Numbered from the stretch's first letter, positions 17,818-26,300 are shown. The stretch: DNA of 64,000 nt from Pseudomonas fluorescens (GCF_902497995.1 NZ_CABVII010000030.1:1-64000), one strand, 5' to 3'. The notes: generated by a model not told the origin, from the sequence alone. Numbers and translations: made by a program.

Positions 17818-18777
17818 TCAAGCCGCTGCCGTGGCTTTGAGGGTAGGACGAAAGTCGAAATCGATCTCGTCGCTGATGCCCAGATCCCGGGCCAGCCGAT
17901 GCAGGCCGCTGTAGTCACGCATGATCGTGGCGTTCTTGTTGCTCTCCCGGGTGTCGGCCATGATCAGCGCAGCGTCCTCGACCCCGAGCTGCGTCAGAAT
18001 CGCCTCCCACATCGAGTAGTCCTGCGCGACAAAGGCACTCAGCGCTACCGACAAGGTCTGTGCGAAAAACGTCCGCTGAGTCGGCTGCATGTTGGCGTAC
18101 ATGACCTTCGCCACTTCGGCGAGAATTTTGCTGTGGGCATACTCGTCGCGATTATGCAGTTCGGCCACCCGACGGTTTTGCGGCTGAATGCTTTGATCGT
18201 CGGCCAGCAGATCCAGATACGCATTGACGCTGATCTCGGCCACTACTGCAAAAGTGATCGCCGCCAGATCCCGTTGCCATTGCTCGGGCAACTCTTCATG
18301 CAGGGCACGCAGGCGCAGGTAGGTCACCGACGGCGGCAAGTCCAGGTCCTGATCGAGTGCACGTTCCTCCCTGGTACGCTCAATGGCCCGCAGGTGCATG
18401 AGCGTGTGGTAGTGCTCGTCGATCAGGGTCTGCTGCATGGCCTCGCGAAAATGCCAGTCGTTCTTGCCCAGGTACTGATTGGCGATGACGCTCAGCGCCG
18501 GGTTCACCACATGTTCTTCGGCGGTCACCGTGCGCAGGTTGTAGCCGATCCAGCCCCAGGTCAGTACGGTGCTTTTAAGTTCATCGCTCAGCGCCTGGAA
18601 CTTCGGATGATGAAAAAACGGCACCATGCACTCCGGATAATCCGGGCGTGCCGGATCGAACGCTTCACTGGCCCCGGCGTTGTCCGGTGCACACACCGTG
18701 GCTCTTTTGGTCCAGGCCTGATTGAGCCGCACGACCAGTTGATGATCGACCTTGGCGATCTCGATTGCTGTTTGCAT
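17818..18777 (-). CDS. AurF-type di-iron N-oxygenase
   Basis: The protein has 319 residues. It carries the full set of carboxylate and histidine ligands of AurF-like di-iron oxygenases: an early Glu (E87/E88), E121-x-x-H124 in DEHYHT, E181 in AEISVNAYL, and H208-xxx-E212-xx-H215 in HNRDEYAH. AurF oxidises an aryl amine to a nitro group; relatives oxidise amines of amino acids or amides to hydroxylamines, oximes or nitro compounds. No signal peptide or partner reductase gene is present. It sits between the lactonase-like gene and the Fe/2-oxoglutarate oxygenase. The substrate is inferred to be an amino-acid-derived amine. Confidence 0.88.
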   Translation of the reverse strand: MQTAIEIAKVDHQLVVRLNQAWTKRATVCAPDNAGASEAFDPARPDYPECMVPFFHHPKFQALSDELKSTVLTWGWIGYNLRTVTAEEHVVNPALSVIANQYLGKNDWHFREAMQQTLIDEHYHTLMHLRAIERTREERALDQDLDLPPSVTYLRLRALHEELPEQWQRDLAAITFAVVAEISVNAYLDLLADDQSIQPQNRRVAELHNRDEYAHSKILAEVAKVMYANMQPTQRTFFAQTLSVALSAFVAQDYSMWEAILTQLGVEDAALIMADTRESNKNATIMRDYSGLHRLARDLGISDEIDFDFRPTLKATAAA

Positions 18778-18844
18778 GACGCGATACCTGTAGGACGCGT
18801 ACCCGCCAAGGGGTACGCCGATGGAAAAGTGGGCGACGGATAAA

Positions 18845-19603
18845 TCAGGCCAGCCAATAACGAGTCAGGTTGCGCGCCGGGTCAGTGTATCGACTGCGGG
18901 CGTGGATCATTCGCCAGTTGTCCCAAATCAGCATGCACCCGTCGGGAATCAGCACCGGGGTGTTGAGCTGCACGAAATACGTTTCGCCCAGCACCGCAAA
19001 CCTGGCCAGCGGCGAGGCGCTGTTGACGACCTGCGATTGCAGGAGATCTTCTTTGGAAGGATTCACATCGCCGTAGTGAAACTGGTTGTAGCTGAAGCGG
19101 AAAATATCCCCTTCCTCGGTAGGCGTCAGAATGTATTCCTTGACCCGGTGTTGCGCCGCTTCGCCGGGTTTGGCGGTGGCAACAAACTCCACCGCCGTGT
19201 CGTCGATCCATTCGCGCAGCTCGGGTTCGGTGCGCCCCAGAAACGCCAGGAATTCATAACCGTCCACCAGCCCCGTATGCCCGCCACCGCACCTGGCCTG
19301 TCGATGACAATGCAATGCCAGGTAGCGCGGCGGCGGTCCATAGACCGGCGCTTCGGTGTGCGGGCCGATGCCGTTCATGCTCTGGGAATAGGGCAAGTCT
19401 TCGTAACCCGGCTTGCGGGTGATGGCGAAGGCGGTCTGGCCATTGAATTGCGGAATGACCGGGCCGAACTCATACAGCGTGCCGAGCACATCGTAGGCAA
19501 ATTCGTCCGGTGTCAGCACCGTCCAGCCGCGCGCCGACAACTCCTCATGGCGGTGGCCCAGTGAAACGTAAGGTGTAGACGCAACAATCCCTTGATCTGA
19601 CAT
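18845..19603 (-). CDS. clavaminate-synthase-like Fe(II)/2-oxoglutarate oxygenase (TauD family)
   Basis: The protein has 252 residues. The iron triad is H82-x-E84 (GPHTEAP) and H234 (WRMIHAR), with R244 or R248 placed to bind 2-oxoglutarate. HxE rather than HxD is typical of clavaminate synthase and the L-amino acid beta-hydroxylases such as VioC and AsnO. TauD-type hydroxylation, desaturation or oxidative decarboxylation of an amino acid or amide is therefore likely. At 252 residues it is shorter than most TauD proteins. It follows the aminotransferase by 21 bp and precedes the N-oxygenase by 67 bp, so all three should be co-transcribed. Confidence 0.85.
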   Translation of the reverse strand: MSDQGIVASTPYVSLGHRHEELSARGWTVLTPDEFAYDVLGTLYEFGPVIPQFNGQTAFAITRKPGYEDLPYSQSMNGIGPHTEAPVYGPPPRYLALHCHRQARCGGGHTGLVDGYEFLAFLGRTEPELREWIDDTAVEFVATAKPGEAAQHRVKEYILTPTEEGDIFRFSYNQFHYGDVNPSKEDLLQSQVVNSASPLARFAVLGETYFVQLNTPVLIPDGCMLIWDNWRMIHARSRYTDPARNLTRYWLA

Positions 19604-19624
19604 GGTGAAGTTCCTGGCTGTTTA

Positions 19625-20497
19625 TCAGGCGTTGACGGTTGAGGTGTAAGCGGCAATGAAGTCGCGGCAGGCGCTGCCCGGTCGATAGCGCTGCTGATCG
19701 ATGCTCTGCACGGGTGTGATTTCGGCGGCGGTACCGGTAAGAAAACACTCGTCGAAGTCCCCAAGTTCCGTAGGAACAATGGTGCGTTCGATCACCTGGT
19801 AATCCAGTGCCTTGGCCAGTTCGATGACGGTCTGGCGGGTGATGCCGTTGAGGAAGCAGTCCGGCAGCGGCGTGTGTAATGTCCGGTCTTTGACGAAGAA
19901 CACATTGGCGCTGGTGGCTTCGGCGACGTTGCCCCGCCAGTCGAGCATCAGGGCATCGTGAAAGCCGTTATTTTCCGCGTCGTGCTTGCTCAGCGTGGCG
20001 ATCTGGTAATGCCCGGACGCCTTGGCTTCGAAGGGGCTGCAGCTCGGGGGCGGACGCCGCCACTCGGCGGTCTTCATACGGATGCCGGCCATGTGCCCGG
20101 CCGGGTCGAAATAGCTCGGCCACTGCCAGCAGGCAATCGCCACATGCACGCGATTGAAGCGCGCCGAGGTGGAAATCATTTCGCTGCCGCGCCACGCCAC
20201 CGGGCGCAGATAGCCCTCGACCACGCTGTTGCGTTGCAGCAGTTCGACACTGGCCGCTTCCAGTTCGGCCAGCTCATAGGGAATGGCAAAATCCATCAAT
20301 CGGGCCGAGCGATACAGTCGCTCGCTGTGCTCACGCAGTTTGAAGATCTTGCCGTTGTAGACGCGCTCCCCTTCATAAACGGTGCTGGCGTAATGCAGAC
20401 CATGGGTCAGTACATGCAGCCGCGCCTGGGACCACTCGACGAACTCGCCGTCGAGCCAGATAAACCCTTCTCGCTGATCAAACGGAATACCGCTCAT
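19625..20497 (-). CDS. branched-chain-amino-acid-aminotransferase-like protein (fold type IV PLP)
   Basis: This 290-residue protein is of the IlvE/DAAT class. The PLP lysine is K159 in AKASGHYQ, at the same number as in E. coli IlvE. Also present are TVYEGERVYNG, LMLDWRGNVAEATSANVFFV and GITRQTVIELA. IlvE usually has GGNY after the lysine and GENxF in the cofactor loop; GHYQ and TSANVF here suggest a specialised paralogue. It lies between a KamA-type aminomutase and an oxygenase, so transamination of a pathway intermediate is more likely than valine or leucine synthesis. Confidence 0.85.
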   Translation of the reverse strand: MSGIPFDQREGFIWLDGEFVEWSQARLHVLTHGLHYASTVYEGERVYNGKIFKLREHSERLYRSARLMDFAIPYELAELEAASVELLQRNSVVEGYLRPVAWRGSEMISTSARFNRVHVAIACWQWPSYFDPAGHMAGIRMKTAEWRRPPPSCSPFEAKASGHYQIATLSKHDAENNGFHDALMLDWRGNVAEATSANVFFVKDRTLHTPLPDCFLNGITRQTVIELAKALDYQVIERTIVPTELGDFDECFLTGTAAEITPVQSIDQQRYRPGSACRDFIAAYTSTVNA

Positions 20498-20521
20498 ATC
20501 CCTATCTCCTGAAGAATCGTC

Positions 20522-21862
20522 CTACGCCGTCTCGAGCAGGACCGGTATCAATTCGGGCACTGCCACAGGCTCGGGCTGAAAGAAGAACAAGCGCTCGCCA
20601 AACGCTGGCCTCAACTCGTCGAACCAGGTCGCCTGCGGATCGAATCGCGCATAGAAGGTGCGCAACACCCATTGCGGATTCCGCGCTTGGAGGAACTGCA
20701 GCACGAACACCTTTTCCCCGGCCACGGTCTCGATGCCGTTGATCAACACCTTGCCGTAGAAGGTGCTCATGGATGGCCCGCGCACCGTGCGTGCCAGCCC
20801 GGACACCGTGCGATAGGCCGCCTGGAAAATCTCGAACGCCCGGGCCAGCGGCATCGCGAAGTAATGGCTGGGCCCGGTATCGCGCTCGACGAACATGTAA
20901 TAAGGCACGGCCCCGAGCCGCACGCCTTCGGTCCAGAGTGCCGCCCAGTCGGCGGGGTTTTCGTTGATGTAGCGGATCACCGGCGCCTGCATGCGCAGGG
21001 TGGCCCCGGTGGAGCGAATGCGTTCGATGGCCTGGCGGGCGATGTCCTGGCGGATTTCCACCGGGTGGTTGTAATGCCCCATGATCGACAGGTTTTTCCC
21101 CGCCGCGACGATCCGTTTGAACAGCTCGAGCAGCTCGGGAGCATCCTTGTCGCTGACAAAGCGTTGCGGCCAATAAGCCACGGACTTGGTGCCGATGCGG
21201 ATGCTTTTCAGGTCGGGCAATTCCAGCAACGGCTCGATGTAACCGGCCAGCGAACGGGTGTTCATGATCATCGGATCGCCGCCGGTGATCAGCACATCGG
21301 TGACCTCAGTGTGCACCCGCAGGTAGCTCACCAGTTCCTGGGATTCACGCGCATTGAACTTGAGCTCTTCTTCGCCGATGAACTGCGCCCAGCGGAAACA
21401 AAAGGTGCAGTAGGCGTGACACGTCTGACCGGCACCGGGAAAAAACAGCACGGTCTCGCGGTACTTGTGCTGAATGCCCGGCAAGACTTTTGCGTCGAGG
21501 GTCACGCCGTTGTGCGTCAGTTGCCCGGCCGGATGGGGGTTCATGCGCAGCCAGATCGCTTCGATCCTGCGCTTGATGGCGACGGTGTCATCCCCTTCGA
21601 TCAGGTGCTTGAGCGAGGCGTACTCGTCCGGCAGCAACATGTCCTTGTGGGGAAAGGTCATGCGAAAAATCGGATCGTCGGGGATGTTGTCCCAGTCGAT
21701 CAGCGTGCCCAATACGTAGTCGTTGGTGCGAAACGGCATGACCCTGGCGACGACGGTCATCGCTTCCTGCAACGCTGGCGTCAGTTTCTGCCAGTACGGC
21801 GTGTCGCGGATGGTGCGTGAGTTATAGGGTTTGTATCTTTCCTGCTCCGACAGTCCCTGCAT
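20522..21862 (-). CDS. KamA-family radical SAM amino acid 2,3-aminomutase-like enzyme
   Basis: The protein has 446 residues. The radical SAM cluster motif is C148-x3-C152-x2-C155 (CHAYCTFC), followed by TGGDPM. A likely PLP lysine is K371 in YGKVLINGI. The family moves an amino group from C2 to C3 to give a beta-amino acid. By eye, the clostridial lysine-binding Asp of the PYY...CD segment falls at R327 here (FVERDTG), and the C-terminal zinc cysteines are absent. The substrate is therefore probably not lysine; an acidic or neutral amino acid is possible. It is 24 bp upstream of the aminotransferase gene and looks like the entry enzyme of the pathway. Confidence 0.85.
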   Translation of the reverse strand: MQGLSEQERYKPYNSRTIRDTPYWQKLTPALQEAMTVVARVMPFRTNDYVLGTLIDWDNIPDDPIFRMTFPHKDMLLPDEYASLKHLIEGDDTVAIKRRIEAIWLRMNPHPAGQLTHNGVTLDAKVLPGIQHKYRETVLFFPGAGQTCHAYCTFCFRWAQFIGEEELKFNARESQELVSYLRVHTEVTDVLITGGDPMIMNTRSLAGYIEPLLELPDLKSIRIGTKSVAYWPQRFVSDKDAPELLELFKRIVAAGKNLSIMGHYNHPVEIRQDIARQAIERIRSTGATLRMQAPVIRYINENPADWAALWTEGVRLGAVPYYMFVERDTGPSHYFAMPLARAFEIFQAAYRTVSGLARTVRGPSMSTFYGKVLINGIETVAGEKVFVLQFLQARNPQWVLRTFYARFDPQATWFDELRPAFGERLFFFQPEPVAVPELIPVLLETA

Positions 21863-21904
21863 GGCAGCGCTCCTGGTGATTGCCTGGCGGTGGCTTTGGA
21901 CATT

Positions 21905-22552
21905 TCAGAGTGCGATGGCCGGCGCTGCGCGCTCTATGTCCATCCACGCCCGAACGCTGTCGCGATCCCACTGGCGGCGCACATACGCCGCGAGTCGCGC
22001 AGGCACCTGATCGCCATTGGCGAGCAGGCGGTTGAGCATGATTGCCAGGTCGGTGTCGGCAATGCTCCAGTCGCCGAACAGGTGATCGGCGCCCTCTTCC
22101 AGTAAACGGTCAGCCACGAAGAACAATCTGCCGACGGCGGCCTGGGCTTCGTCGGACAGCGGGTTATCTTTTTTGCCGAAGTAGATGAGGTCCGCCGGGC
22201 GTTCTTTGCGAATCACCAGCAGGTCGCTGCGCAGCCAGGCCTGGAGTTGACGGGCGCGGGCGCGCTGTTTGATGTCCAGCGGGAATAGTGGGTTATGCCC
22301 CGGTGTCACTTCCTCCAGGTATTCGGCAATGGCCGACGATTCCGACAGGGCAAAACCTTCATGAACCAAGGTGGGGATCTTGCAGGTCAGCGATACATCA
22401 CGATAACTCGCCTGATAGTTTTCTCGCGCTTTTAAATCCAGCGCAACAAACTCAAATGAAAGTTGCTTTTCTTTTAGCGCCACAAATGCCGACATTGCAA
22501 AAGCACTGACAAAATCCGCACCAACATACAGTTTAAACCTGGTACTTTCCAT
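21905..22552 (-). CDS. glutathione S-transferase, YfcF type
   Basis: This 215-residue protein has a thioredoxin-like N-terminal domain (KIPTLVHEGFALSESSAIAEYLE) and an all-alpha C-terminal domain with LQAWLRSDL, ERPADLIYF and GDWSIADTDLA, closely resembling E. coli YfcF. AGGGAG precedes the ATG at 22552. YfcF-like GSTs have glutathione-dependent peroxidase or isomerase activity. It leads the downstream half of the cluster (GST-KamA-IlvE-TauD-AurF-MBL), after a 229-bp gap holding a palindrome. It may detoxify or isomerise an intermediate; this is inference. Confidence 0.85.
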   Translation of the reverse strand: MESTRFKLYVGADFVSAFAMSAFVALKEKQLSFEFVALDLKARENYQASYRDVSLTCKIPTLVHEGFALSESSAIAEYLEEVTPGHNPLFPLDIKQRARARQLQAWLRSDLLVIRKERPADLIYFGKKDNPLSDEAQAAVGRLFFVADRLLEEGADHLFGDWSIADTDLAIMLNRLLANGDQVPARLAAYVRRQWDRDSVRAWMDIERAAPAIAL

Positions 22553-22624
22553 AGAACGCTCCCTTGCATAACGCACATTAATCCGTTGCCTTGAAAGCGA
22601 TCCTAGTTAGTTGCTCAGGCGCTG

Positions 22625-22660
22625 AACAGATACAGAAATTATCTGTTTCTATCGATACAG
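22625..22660 (-). promoter_or_regulatory. candidate regulator site upstream of the GST-KamA operon
   Basis: AACAGAT-N9-ATCTGTT is a perfect inverted repeat (22625-22631 and 22641-22647). GATACAG also occurs twice in direct orientation, at 22629-22635 and 22654-22660. On the minus strand the segment GTATCGATAG (22649-22658) matches nine of ten bases of GTATCGACAG upstream of the MocR gene at 15462. A MocR dimer site is a reasonable reading. The repeat lies in the only large gap within the cluster, where a second promoter is expected. Confidence 0.5.
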
Positions 22661-22781
22661 CCATTCGAAAAACCAGTCGCCCGGAGGCTTCGGAAGGGGG
22701 ACGGCAGAAACAGAAAAAGGGAGTCAGCGAACGCGGACTCCCGGGGTGTGTAGCGCAGGGGAAATGATAGCGGGCGGGTGA

Positions 22782-23249
22782 TCAGGCCATGGCTGTCGGC
22801 GAACTGGAGAGCAGCGCCATTTGCGGCATGTTGCTCATGTTCAGCATGGCCAGCGGTTCGGTGGCGCTGTTGTTGACGAAGCCGTGCGGGGTCCAGGCCG
22901 GCACCAGCAACACGTCGCCGGGGCTGACGCTGACTTCATCGGCATCGCCCAGGGTCAACGCGCCGCTGCCGGACTGAATGATGAACAGGTGCCACCAGGC
23001 ATGAACGTGACCGTTCAACACCGTGGCGGGTTTCAACCATTGCATGGACACCGCCATGCCTGGCGTCAACGTGCAGCCTTCGATACTTTTTTCATGGGCC
23101 AGCGCGACAATATCGACTTCGCTGGTTTCGAGACCCTGGCGAAAGTCTGCAAGATCACCCGCCTTCCATACCCGCGCACTGACCGGTGGCGGGTGCAAAC
23201 TCTGGCGAAAGTCCTTATATGAAAAAAACGCACCTTGAACGTTATTCAT
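22782..23249 (-). CDS. cupin-domain protein
   Basis: This 155-residue protein contains one cupin barrel: GHVHAWWHLFIIQSGSGALTLGD is motif 1 (two His and a Gln near the metal site), and SPGDVLLVPAWTPHGFVN is motif 2 with a further His. It could be a small metal-dependent enzyme (isomerase, dioxygenase or cyclase) or a sensor; the sequence does not decide. There is no DNA-binding domain. It lies between the RidA gene (84 bp upstream) and the 229-bp gap before the GST gene, so it ends the upstream transcript. Confidence 0.8.
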   Translation of the reverse strand: MNNVQGAFFSYKDFRQSLHPPPVSARVWKAGDLADFRQGLETSEVDIVALAHEKSIEGCTLTPGMAVSMQWLKPATVLNGHVHAWWHLFIIQSGSGALTLGDADEVSVSPGDVLLVPAWTPHGFVNNSATEPLAMLNMSNMPQMALLSSSPTAMA

Positions 23250-23333
23250 CCGTGAGTTCCAACTTGTTTAGTCGACTTGAATGACTGAACCTTAGGCCAA
23301 CCATTCAACGCTGTAAAGCCGCGCGCCCCACAC

Positions 23334-23828
23334 TTATAATACCGAGGGTCTCAGCGCTGCGATCATGTCAACTTCTACCGCGGCATTTTTTGGCAATTGA
23401 TAAACACCCACGGTCGTTCGAGTATGTTTACCGGCATCCCCCAGGACATGGCTGAATACATCCGACGCACCGTTGGCCACTTCGCTCAGGTCTACAAAAT
23501 CCGCCGTGGATTTCACATAGACCGTTATCCGTATCAGCGACTTGATTTTATCCAGCGAACCGATGGCGTCGACGATCAGCGCCAGACCGCGCATCGCGCT
23601 GATGCTGGCGGCCGATTGAGCGTCCGTCAGGCTGAGTTCCAGCCCGACTCTGCCGGGATACTGGATTTTTCCGTTCATGCGCGGCACCAGGCCACTGACG
23701 TACAGTTCGTCATGGTGCCGAATCAACGGAGCATAATGCCCACCGGCGGTGTTCTCGCCATAGATGTCGTAGCCGAGTTCTTTTGCCAGGGCGATGAAAC
23801 GTTCATCACAGCTCATGTGCTCAATCAT
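23334..23828 (-). CDS. RidA/YjgF/YER057c/UK114 family protein
   Basis: This 164-residue RidA-fold protein has YVSGLVPR near the start of the core and the C-terminal block KHTRTTVGVYQLPKNAAVEVDMIAA, where the Arg that binds carboxylates is expected. RidA proteins hydrolyse reactive enamine/imine intermediates made by PLP enzymes. That fits a cluster with an aminotransferase and a PLP aminomutase. Several family members act as pathway enzymes instead. GAGGG upstream supports the ATG at 23828; two earlier ATGs are in frame. It lies 49 bp after the ATP-grasp gene. Confidence 0.85.
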   Translation of the reverse strand: MIEHMSCDERFIALAKELGYDIYGENTAGGHYAPLIRHHDELYVSGLVPRMNGKIQYPGRVGLELSLTDAQSAASISAMRGLALIVDAIGSLDKIKSLIRITVYVKSTADFVDLSEVANGASDVFSHVLGDAGKHTRTTVGVYQLPKNAAVEVDMIAALRPSVL

Positions 23829-23877
23829 TGACCCAACCCTCATAACCAATCATGCAAAAAACATTGATGTCGACGAC

Positions 23878-25158
23878 TTAGCCCACCGCTCTCGACGGTG
23901 CAGCCAGACAGGTGACCTCGACGCGCGACTCGATCGCGTCTGCCAGACGCAGCAGATTGGCGTTGAGCTGCCCGTAGTCCTCGCTGAACAAGACGATGTG
24001 GCCGATGAACGAAGTGTTGTCCTTGACCAGTGCCGTGACCGAATCACTGAGGCGTTTGGCGTACACCGCTTCCACCAGCTTGATGTTGAGCTCCCGAGCC
24101 AGGGACTCGATGTTTGGCATGTAGCGCAACAGTCCGCCGGCCGGTGCCCGCAGCAGACGAATACCGCAATAACCCCGGGCGACGGGGTCGTGATGGTCGG
24201 TCTTGCCCTCCACCGCCCATCTGACCCAGCGCTCCCAGGGATCGAAGTCGACGAATGCCAGGCGCGCCAGGTCCCAGATGTGCATGCCGCCGGGGCGCAT
24301 ATTGGTTTCCACCGCCGAGGTCAGGCCGTCGCTGCGCAGGAAAACCTCGTTGTGATAGGCCCCGTTATCCAGCGAAACCAGGCCGGCCATGTGCTGGCCG
24401 GCTGCCGCCAGGCGCGCCTGCACCTCGGTCGTCAACGGTGCCGGCACCACTTGCTGGATTTCCGCGCGATAGGCGCCTTCGGTGGTGGTTTTCTCAGTGA
24501 CCCAGGTGCTGCCGGCCACGTAGTCCCAGCTGTATTCCCGAGCGTTCTGGATCAATTCTTCGAGGATGATGCCGCCTTCGCGATACGGCTTGAGTGCCTG
24601 CCACGCCTCGTCGCATTCAGACGGATGACGAATGACCCGGCAGCCCCTGCTCGCGCCTTCGCAGGCAGGTTTGATAAAGGCTCTGCCGCCAAGCTCGACA
24701 ACCCGCTGGCGCAGCTCGCCCAGGCTCTCGATTCGGGCGGAAAACACCGGACGGTAATCTTCCGGCGCAGCGCTCGCCGCCGCTTCCAGTTTGCGAAAAA
24801 TCTGTTTATCCAGCCCCGCCTGCGCCTCGCCCGGGGTGATGCCGGGCACACCATAGTGGGTCGCCAGCGCCGCGCCGAGCAACACACCACGGTCGGAAAA
24901 GGGCAACACCCCGATCAGTCTCCAGCGATCGACACCCAGGCAACCCGCCACCAGTTCCAGAGAGTTCGCCACATCCTCCGGCGCCAGGGACGTGCAGCAC
25001 ACGTGATCCGCCACCTGATCGTCATCGGGCTGAATCTGCTCGACCAGCAGGATCAACCGGGCGTTATAAAGTGTTCTGCAGAGGTCGCGCAGCTTCTGGA
25101 TATCGTGAACCCGATTACCGTTGTACCCGACCACTACTACGCAAGACGTCGTATTCAT
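23878..25158 (-). CDS. ATP-grasp domain carboxylate-amine ligase
   Basis: The protein has 426 residues. The N-terminal third is a Rossmann-like PreATP domain (MNTTSCVVVVGYNGNR). The ATP-grasp core has RAFIKPACEGASRGCRV as the nucleotide-binding strand and loop, GGIILEELIQ, and the Mg/ATP residues of VETNMRPGG. This resembles the BacD/carnosine-synthase-like ligases that join an amino acid to a second amino compound through an acyl phosphate. No carrier-protein system is present, so amide or dipeptide formation here is the best candidate for the assembly step. It lies 41 bp downstream of the transporter gene. Confidence 0.85.
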   Translation of the reverse strand: MNTTSCVVVVGYNGNRVHDIQKLRDLCRTLYNARLILLVEQIQPDDDQVADHVCCTSLAPEDVANSLELVAGCLGVDRWRLIGVLPFSDRGVLLGAALATHYGVPGITPGEAQAGLDKQIFRKLEAAASAAPEDYRPVFSARIESLGELRQRVVELGGRAFIKPACEGASRGCRVIRHPSECDEAWQALKPYREGGIILEELIQNAREYSWDYVAGSTWVTEKTTTEGAYRAEIQQVVPAPLTTEVQARLAAAGQHMAGLVSLDNGAYHNEVFLRSDGLTSAVETNMRPGGMHIWDLARLAFVDFDPWERWVRWAVEGKTDHHDPVARGYCGIRLLRAPAGGLLRYMPNIESLARELNIKLVEAVYAKRLSDSVTALVKDNTSFIGHIVLFSEDYGQLNANLLRLADAIESRVEVTCLAAPSRAVG

Positions 25159-25199
25159 GTAACACCCGACCTGTGAAGAAAAAACGGCAACGCGATGAC

Positions 25200-26300
25200 T
25201 CAGTCGTGCAGCGACGCGTTGGATTTACGGTTGAGCCAGTACCAGGCCAGAATCCCGCCCGCGCCGATGGCGGCCAGCACCAGGGCGTTGTACGGTGGTG
25301 GCACGACCCGCATGATCAGCACCGTCAGCCCGGCGCCGACGCCAAGGGACACTTCCTTGACGAACATGTTGTTCTGCTTGACCGAGAAGTAGTCGAGGTA
25401 GCTGAACGCACATTCGGCGATGGACAGCAGCGCCACCCAGATCAACGCGCCGACAAGGGTTTCGACATGGAATGCGGCCGGAGACGAGAGCACCGCAAAG
25501 CCGCCGATGATGATGCCGATCACCGCGATCACCTTGAAGCGCCCGGTGCGCTCGATCAGCTTCATCACCGGCACCTGGACAAATACCACCACGGCGCTGT
25601 TGAGGATCAGCATCAGGCCATACCAGGCCGGCAACTCACCGGTCTCGAGCAGGATCGCCTGGGGCAGGATCGAGAACACGCCGAACAGTTTGATCCCCAT
25701 GATGATCCCGGCGATCACCCATGGCAGTTTGTTGCGCCAGCCGCTGCCGTCGTGGGTGGCTGGCTGGGCAACGGCCGCTTGGGTGGTGAACGTGGCGCCC
25801 ATGGCGATGGGCAGGCACAGCAGGACAAAACTCGCGGCGCCAAGGAAAAACATGGTGGGCGTCAGCAGCGGCGACAGCAGGATCAGCCCCGCCAGCAGGC
25901 TGCCCATGTTCATGGCGACCCGGTTGTAGGCGGCACCTTCCTTGGTCTGGGCCGCTTCGCTCTTGATCAGGTAACCGGCAATCGCAATGCCATAGGCAAA
26001 CAATGCCGCGGCAAACATCACCATGCCCTGGTTGCTGGTGACCGCCAGCAACACCAGCCCGAGGGCGGCGCACAACAGCGTGACGCTCAGGGACCGCCGG
26101 CCGAGCACCAGCAACGTCAGGGGCAAGAGCAACAACAAGGCCCGATAACCGAGGGCGAGAATGCTGTTGGTGGCGGTGTCGAGCCACACGTTGGCCTTGC
26201 CCAGCACGGCAAACAGCGACACGGCGGTGATGATCCGGATCGTGAACAGGCGGATGTTGATCACCGGCTTGGCGACGGAGACCGTTGTTCGAACACTCAT
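25200..26300 (-). CDS. major facilitator superfamily transporter
   Basis: This 366-residue protein has about 11 hydrophobic segments, short for a 12-TM MFS protein, and a long central loop near residues 180-200. MFS signatures are weak, but the overall pattern and neighbours fit an exporter of the cluster product. AGAGGTG precedes the ATG at 26300; the open frame upstream is the regulator promoter read backwards. It is the first gene of the minus-strand unit and is divergent from the MocR gene at 26448. Confidence 0.8.
   Translation of the reverse strand: MSVRTTVSVAKPVINIRLFTIRIITAVSLFAVLGKANVWLDTATNSILALGYRALLLLLPLTLLVLGRRSLSVTLLCAALGLVLLAVTSNQGMVMFAAALFAYGIAIAGYLIKSEAAQTKEGAAYNRVAMNMGSLLAGLILLSPLLTPTMFFLGAASFVLLCLPIAMGATFTTQAAVAQPATHDGSGWRNKLPWVIAGIIMGIKLFGVFSILPQAILLETGELPAWYGLMLILNSAVVVFVQVPVMKLIERTGRFKVIAVIGIIIGGFAVLSSPAAFHVETLVGALIWVALLSIAECAFSYLDYFSVKQNNMFVKEVSLGVGAGLTVLIMRVVPPPYNALVLAAIGAGGILAWYWLNRKSNASLHD

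Noticed and set aside
19625-20497. Housekeeping ilvE
   Set aside because: The active-site loops differ from IlvE and the gene sits inside a dedicated cluster with a KamA-type enzyme; it is called IlvE-like without a symbol.
17003-26300. pvf/mgo/ham-type diazeniumdiolate (valdiazen, leudiazen, fragin) cluster
   Set aside because: The AurF-like enzyme is shared in type, but the NRPS and other defining genes are missing and KamA, TauD and ATP-grasp genes are extra.
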